Origin: Thermomicrobiales bacterium
Lineage (GTDB): Bacteria; Chloroflexota; Chloroflexia; Thermomicrobiales; UBA6265
Direction: 5' to 3'
Length of the DNA stretch: 9,879 bases
NCBI GenBank assembly: GCA_025937615.1
Contig: JAICRA010000030.1
Coordinates: forward strand, 1 to 9,879
The notes under the pieces are model-generated. The model worked only from the letters and a program-made list of their open reading frames with translations, was not told where the DNA came from and made no database searches. Shown here one piece after another: positions 6,769 to 9,879 of the stretch; the first letter of the stretch is position 1, and each line of letters begins with the position of its first letter. The position numbers and the translations under genes were made by a program.

Positions 6769-8379
6769 ATGTCCGGAGATCTGCTGCTCGTCAACGGGCG
6801 CATCCGCACAATGGACGTCACCAATCCAGCTGTTTCTGCTGTTGCGATTCGCATGGGCCGAGTCGTCTACGCGGGGGATGATGCCGGAGCAAAGGATGCG
6901 GCGGCCCCTGGCTCCCCGGTCATCGACCTCGAGGGCCGCACAGCGACCCCCGGGTTGAACGACGCCCATGCCCATCCAATGTCTGTCGGCTTCGCACTCC
7001 TCGATCTCGATCTTTCCCCCGAGCGCCACTCCGCCATTGCCGACCTGCAACTGCTCGTGCGCGAGGCAGTCACCGCCAGACCTACCGGGACGTGGATTCT
7101 CGGTCGCGGCTATGACGACGCTCGTCTTGCCGAGGGACGGCATCCGACCCGCGCCGACCTCGACGTCGTTGCGCCGGATCACCCGGTGATTCTCGTCCGC
7201 ATGTGCCACCACATCGGGGTCGCGAACTCCGCGGCGTTGCGCCTGGCCGGTGTCACCCGCGACACACCTGACCCCGATGACGGGCTCTTCGACCGGGATG
7301 AGCACGGCGAGCCGACCGGGGTGCTGCGTGAAGGAGCGCTCACCGCCGTTCGCGCGCTGATGCCCGAGCCGGACGAGGATGCCATGATGGCCGCGCTGGA
7401 AGCCGGCGGGCAAGAGTTTCTGCGGCAGGGGGTGACCAGTACCGTCGAGGCCGGCATACGCGATCCGTGCGAGATGCGCGCCTACCAGCGGTTGCGCGAG
7501 TCGGCGCGACTGCCAGTTCGTACGTACCTGATGATGATGCTCGACGAGACGCTCGACGATCTGGCCTCCCTCGGCATCCGAACCGGTTTCGGCGACGAGT
7601 GGGTACGGATCGGCCCGGCGAAACTCTTCAGCGACGGCTCGATCGGGGGCCGCACCGCCCGCATGCATCGACCCTACGAAGGGGAGCCTGACAACTTCGG
7701 TCTCTGGAAGATGCCGCCGGAAGAGCTCAAGGCGAAAGTTCGGCGCGCTCACGATGCTGGGTTCCAGGTCGGTATTCACGCGATCGGTGACGCCGCGATC
7801 GACCTCGTCCTCGACGCCTATGAATCGGCGCAGGCGGCCAATCCTCGCCCCGACCCACGTCACCGCATCGAACACTGCTCGATCGTCGACGATCGCATCC
7901 TGGGTCGCATCCGCGACATCGGCGCGGTGCCGATCCCCGGTACGTCGTTCCTGCGCCACTTTCGCGATGCCTACGTCAATAATCTTGGCGAGTGGCGGAT
8001 CGGACAGGCCTACGGCATGCGCTCGTACGCTCGGTTCGGGATCACCGCCGCCGCTTCATCCGACGCACCAGTGGTTCCGGTGAACGCCCTCGCGGGTCTG
8101 CAGACGATGGTGACCCGGCGTGACATCCTGAGTCGCCCCTGTAATCCGGAAGAAGCCGTTCTTTTGGAAGAAGCACTCCGGGCTTACACCGTCAACGGCG
8201 CTTTCGCCTCCTTCGAAGAGGGGATCAAGGGCATGTTGCGCCCGGGGATGCTCGGCGACGTGACCATCTTCGAAACGGATCTCTTCTCGGTCGACGCCGA
8301 CGACCTGTCCACGACGCGGGTCGACTACACCGTGACCGCCGGAGAGGTGGCCTATGAGCGGGAGTCACGAAGTCGGTGA
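6769..8379 (+). CDS. Amidohydrolase family 3 protein (YtcJ-like metal-dependent hydrolase)
   Basis: A 536-residue cytosolic hydrolase of the amidohydrolase superfamily. It has a small N-terminal beta-sandwich (LLLVNGRIRTMD..., VVYAGDD), then a TIM barrel entered at GRTATPGLNDAHAHP with the metal-binding His67-x-His69. Further ligand and catalytic motifs are AKLFSDGSIGGRTA (Lys285), GIHAIGDAA (His337), HRIEHC (His369) and SSDAPVVP (Asp432). C-terminal strands (LRPGMLGDVTIFETDLF) complete the sandwich. Length and motif order are typical of YtcJ-type proteins annotated as amide or N-acyl hydrolases; the substrate is unknown. I start at ATG 6769 (MSGDLLLVNG), with GGGAGG ten bases upstream and GGAG closer; earlier in-frame starts at 6679, 6709 or 6751 add non-homologous residues. 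The last residues, ESRSR, and the stop lie in a repeat tract. Confidence 0.93.
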   Translation: MSGDLLLVNGRIRTMDVTNPAVSAVAIRMGRVVYAGDDAGAKDAAAPGSPVIDLEGRTATPGLNDAHAHPMSVGFALLDLDLSPERHSAIADLQLLVREAVTARPTGTWILGRGYDDARLAEGRHPTRADLDVVAPDHPVILVRMCHHIGVANSAALRLAGVTRDTPDPDDGLFDRDEHGEPTGVLREGALTAVRALMPEPDEDAMMAALEAGGQEFLRQGVTSTVEAGIRDPCEMRAYQRLRESARLPVRTYLMMMLDETLDDLASLGIRTGFGDEWVRIGPAKLFSDGSIGGRTARMHRPYEGEPDNFGLWKMPPEELKAKVRRAHDAGFQVGIHAIGDAAIDLVLDAYESAQAANPRPDPRHRIEHCSIVDDRILGRIRDIGAVPIPGTSFLRHFRDAYVNNLGEWRIGQAYGMRSYARFGITAAASSDAPVVPVNALAGLQTMVTRRDILSRPCNPEEAVLLEEALRAYTVNGAFASFEEGIKGMLRPGMLGDVTIFETDLFSVDADDLSTTRVDYTVTAGEVAYERESRSR

Positions 8380-8427
8380 GTCGGCAAGTAGGAAGTCGTG
8401 GGCATAGGTCGCGAGTCGTCAGCAGGG
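8361..8427. repeat. AGTCGG/AAGTCG-type repeat over the amidohydrolase stop (locus C)
   Basis: Imperfect units GAGTCAC, GAAGTCGGT, GAGTCGGCAAGTAG, GAAGTCGTGG, GTCGCGAGTCGTCAG. It shares AGTCGGCAAG exactly with 1440-1449 and GAAGTCGTG exactly with the tract at 4240-4312. The first third is translated as the C-terminal ESRSR and provides the TGA; the rest is untranslated. Confidence 0.7.
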
Positions 8428-8430
8428 CGC

Positions 8431-8436
8431 TATACT
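8431..8436 (+). promoter_or_regulatory. Candidate -10 box of the 8492-9034 gene
   Basis: TATACT stands 55 bases before the next start codon, at the end of the repeat tract. No good -35 hexamer is present 16-18 bases upstream (the sequence there is GTCGCG-like), so this is a weak call. Confidence 0.35.
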
Positions 8437-8443
8437 GCGTCAA

Positions 8444-8480
8444 CCTATCACCCTATGACCTATCCACCCATCACCCATCG
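8444..8480. repeat. Pyrimidine-rich heptad repeat in the leader of the 8492 gene
   Basis: Five consecutive units of 7-8 bases: CCTATCAC, CCTATGA, CCTATCCA, CCCATCA, CCCATCG. The tract fills the leader from about the expected transcription start to the GGAGG ribosome binding site, which makes the 5' leader C/U-rich and unstructured on this strand. The word CCTATGA reappears across the start codon itself (8489-8495). Confidence 0.7.
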
Positions 8481-8491
8481 CGGAGGTACCT

Positions 8492-9034
8492 ATGAGCGAC
8501 GAAACGATTCGCCCGGGACAGGTGTCCCCCACACCAGAGGGAGGTCCAGTCGCCGAGGGTGTACCCGGCCACGAACCGGGATTGGGACAGGTGCGATCGA
8601 CCCCGGAAGCGGCGCCGCTCTCCGAGGATGAAGAACTGACACCACCAGCATGGCAAGAGCATATGCGCGGACCGATCCTCGGCTCCGACGGCCGCCCGCT
8701 TGGGCAAGAGCAAGGACCAGGGGCCGCGCCATCGGCGCCCGAGCCGGCAGCGGCGCGGGAGGAAGAAGGCGTGAAGAGCGCTGCGTCCACCGCCCCGCCG
8801 CAGGGTGACGAAGAGCTGCGGAAGTGGCCGCCCCATGCCGGCAAGCCGGTGAGCGAAGCGAACTGGGACGCCGCCCTACGCTTCGCCGCGCCGATCGTAG
8901 GCCAGGCAGAAAAACTCGCTATCAAGGCGATCGATCTCGCTGGCCACGGGCTCTCGGATCTCGCTCGCTACCTGGAGACCCGACGTCAAGAGCGAGAAGC
9001 GGAGCAGAACCAGGAGTCACAAAGCGATCGCTAG
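8492..9034 (+). CDS. Hypothetical acidic, mostly disordered protein with C-terminal helical domain
   Basis: A 180-residue protein that I do not recognise. The ATG has GGAGG five bases upstream. Residues 1-115 are Pro/Glu/Gly/Ala-rich and low in hydrophobics, with a repeated flavour (PGQVSPTPEGGP at 8-19 and LGQVRSTPEAAP at 31-42), so probably disordered. One ordered-looking motif, PPAWQEHMRGPILGSDGRPLG, lies at about 51-71. From about 122 on, NWDAALRFAAPIVGQAEKLAIKAIDLAGHGLSDLARYLETRRQERE is predicted helical and amphipathic, long enough for two or three helices, and ends in a charged Gln/Glu tail. There is no signal peptide or transmembrane segment. A role cannot be assigned; a protein-binding or nucleoid-associated role would be guesswork. 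Coding is supported by the RBS, the codon pattern and the structured C-terminus. Confidence 0.75.
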   Translation: MSDETIRPGQVSPTPEGGPVAEGVPGHEPGLGQVRSTPEAAPLSEDEELTPPAWQEHMRGPILGSDGRPLGQEQGPGAAPSAPEPAAAREEEGVKSAASTAPPQGDEELRKWPPHAGKPVSEANWDAALRFAAPIVGQAEKLAIKAIDLAGHGLSDLARYLETRRQEREAEQNQESQSDR

Positions 9035-9042
9035 ACCTTCTT

Positions 9043-9064
9043 GCGGCAGAATCGCTCTGCACGC
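9043..9064 (+). terminator. Weak hairpin after the 8492-9034 gene
   Basis: GCGGCAGA, a five-base loop, then TCTGC-A-CGC gives a 5-bp stem extended by 3 bp past a bulged A, starting nine bases after the TAG. No T-run follows. Possible terminator or 3'-end stabiliser. Confidence 0.25.
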
Positions 9065-9150
9065 CGGTGGCAGTATCCAGCTGGCAAAGAGTCGCCCCGT
9101 TTGGCTAAATATTGACTCAATTCCTGGCGCTCTCTGCGGTTAATAGCGAT

Positions 9151-9180
9151 TTGACGTTCCTACATTCTCGACCGTATCAT
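9151..9180 (+). promoter_or_regulatory. Candidate sigma-A promoter of rny
   Basis: TTGACG (9151-9156), an 18-base spacer and TATCAT (9175-9180) stand in a locally AT-richer stretch. This predicts a start near 9187 and a leader of about 178 nt before the RNase Y ATG. A second TTGACT at 9112 has no -10 at proper distance. Confidence 0.6.
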
Positions 9181-9186
9181 GGGTTG

Positions 9187-9364
9187 AGGTGAGGTAAGCG
9201 CGGGGAAACATCTGGTTACCCCTTTGGTGCCCAACGGGTCCCAAAGTACAACGCCTTGCCACGCTCATAGTCTATACACATACCCCGGTTGCGGGGCTAG
9301 TGTTTCATTCGCCGCGCGGTGCCCGTGAGCGCGCGCGTCACAACCGAATGTTTCAGGGATGCCG
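9187..9364 (+). promoter_or_regulatory. Long structured 5' leader of rny
   Basis: No open frame of note is present. Four stem-loops can be drawn in order: GGGG-A-AAC/GTT-A-CCCC (9202-9222); CTTTGG/CCAAAG with an inner CCC/GGG and a three-base loop (9222-9246); CCCCG-GTTG-CGGGG (9283-9296); and CGCGC/GCGCG with an 11-base loop (9313-9333). I do not recognise a known riboswitch class. The ribosome binding site CAGGG lies just after the last stem. Confidence 0.45.
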
Positions 9365-9879
9365 ATGAATACCCAGAACATCGTCCTCGGCGTCCTCGAG
9401 GCCGTGCTCGTCGTCGCTGCCACCTTTTTCGCGACTCGGTGGTACCTGGAAGGCCGCGCCAATTCGCATGCCCGCAAGGTGCAGGCAGAGGCCGACCGTA
9501 TCCTGGAGGAAGTTGAAACCAGACGACGCGACGCCGCACTCGAGGCCAAAGACGAGGCGATCCGCCTGCGTGCGGAGCTCGACCGGGAACTGACCCAACG
9601 GCGTAAGGAAGTCGAGCGCATCGAGCGCCGGGTCGAGCAAAAAGAGGAATCGATCGATCAGAAAACTGTTGCGCTCGATCGTCGCGAGCAGGAGCTGCGC
9701 CGGCTCGATCAGGAGACGCAACGCTCGCGCGAAAACTGGGAGGCTGAGCGAGCCCGCAAACAAGCGGAATTCGAAGCCGCCCGGGCCCGGCAGCAGGCAG
9801 AGCTCGATGCCGCCCGGGACCGCCACCTTCAGGAGCTGGAGCGTGTCGCCGGGCTGACCGCGGATCAGGCTCGGGACGA
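9365..9879 (+). CDS. rny: Ribonuclease Y, N-terminal part (3' end missing)
   Basis: Membrane-anchored endoribonuclease that starts mRNA turnover in many bacteria lacking RNase E. The first 171 residues are visible and the frame is open at the right edge; the KH and HD catalytic domains lie outside. Seen here: an N-terminal hydrophobic anchor (about 6-23, IVLGVLEAVLVVAATFFA), then a long Glu/Arg/Ala-rich coiled coil containing the family motifs EAKDEAIRLRAELDRELTQR (60-79) and QKEESID (92-98), and ELERVAGLTADQARD (157-171), equivalent to the conserved SELERISxLTxxEAK. The ATG at 9365 has CAGGG six bases upstream; ATG 9359 is in frame but overlaps that site. The coiled coil appears about two heptads longer than B. 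subtilis RNase Y as I recall it, owing to an 11-residue repeat at 129-150. Confidence 0.93.
   Translation, partial: MNTQNIVLGVLEAVLVVAATFFATRWYLEGRANSHARKVQAEADRILEEVETRRRDAALEAKDEAIRLRAELDRELTQRRKEVERIERRVEQKEESIDQKTVALDRREQELRRLDQETQRSRENWEAERARKQAEFEAARARQQAELDAARDRHLQELERVAGLTADQARD

Noticed and set aside
6724..7959. Open frame of 411 codons on the minus strand opposite the amidohydrolase
   Set aside because: It is the antisense shadow of a gene with clear catalytic motifs; the product is His/Arg/Gly-rich with no recognisable domain, as expected for reverse frames in GC-rich DNA.
9023..9032. AGCGATCGCT, containing the HIP1 octamer GCGATCGC known from cyanobacteria
   Set aside because: A single copy over a stop codon (Ser-Asp-Arg codons) in GC-rich DNA; no sign of enrichment in this window.
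9353..9826. Minus-strand frame of 157 codons opposite rny
   Set aside because: Leu/Phe-rich reverse image of the RNase Y coiled coil; no support of its own.

Overview
The window reads as chromosomal DNA of a high-GC bacterium. Several things point to Chloroflexota, perhaps a Thermomicrobia-like lineage: a CIRCE-controlled groES-groEL pair, RNase Y, an F420/flavin-type split-barrel protein, very GC-rich codon use, and degenerate 7-9 bp repeats between genes. That placement is an inference from gene content and style; no 16S or other marker is present. I see no insertion sequence, phage gene, CRISPR array, tRNA or rRNA.

Layout. (1) 1-1434, minus strand: groES followed by a groEL cut off by the left edge. 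They share a sigma-A-type promoter whose -35 box lies inside a CIRCE operator. (2) 1439-1514: a degenerate repeat tract between the divergent groES and signalling operons. (3) 1623-4283, plus strand: a two-pass membrane protein of unknown function, a perfect 30-bp palindrome, an OmpR/PhoB-type response regulator, and an overlapping histidine kinase with almost no extracytoplasmic domain. These three genes probably form a membrane-sensing module. (4) 4362-5141, plus strand: a small deazaflavin (F420)/flavin-dependent nitroreductase-like protein and a weakly supported 76-residue ORF. (5) 5221-5256: a strong hairpin between convergent genes. (6) 5372-6622, minus strand: a VAO-fold FAD oxidase of the D-arabinono-1,4-lactone/L-gulonolactone oxidase family. 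(7) 6769-8379, plus strand: a YtcJ-like amidohydrolase, divergent from the oxidase. (8) 8361-9034: repeat-derived sequence, then a 180-residue, largely disordered protein. (9) 9151-9879, plus strand: promoter, structured leader and 5' part of rny (RNase Y), cut off by the right edge.

Most of the window is housekeeping or ordinary metabolic sequence. The parts that repay attention are the 30-bp palindrome in the regulator leader, the 1623-4283 signalling cassette, the related intergenic repeats (two of which run into the 3' ends of genes and write similar Ser/Arg/Glu tails), and the long structured leader of rny. I found no convincing new defence or mobile system.
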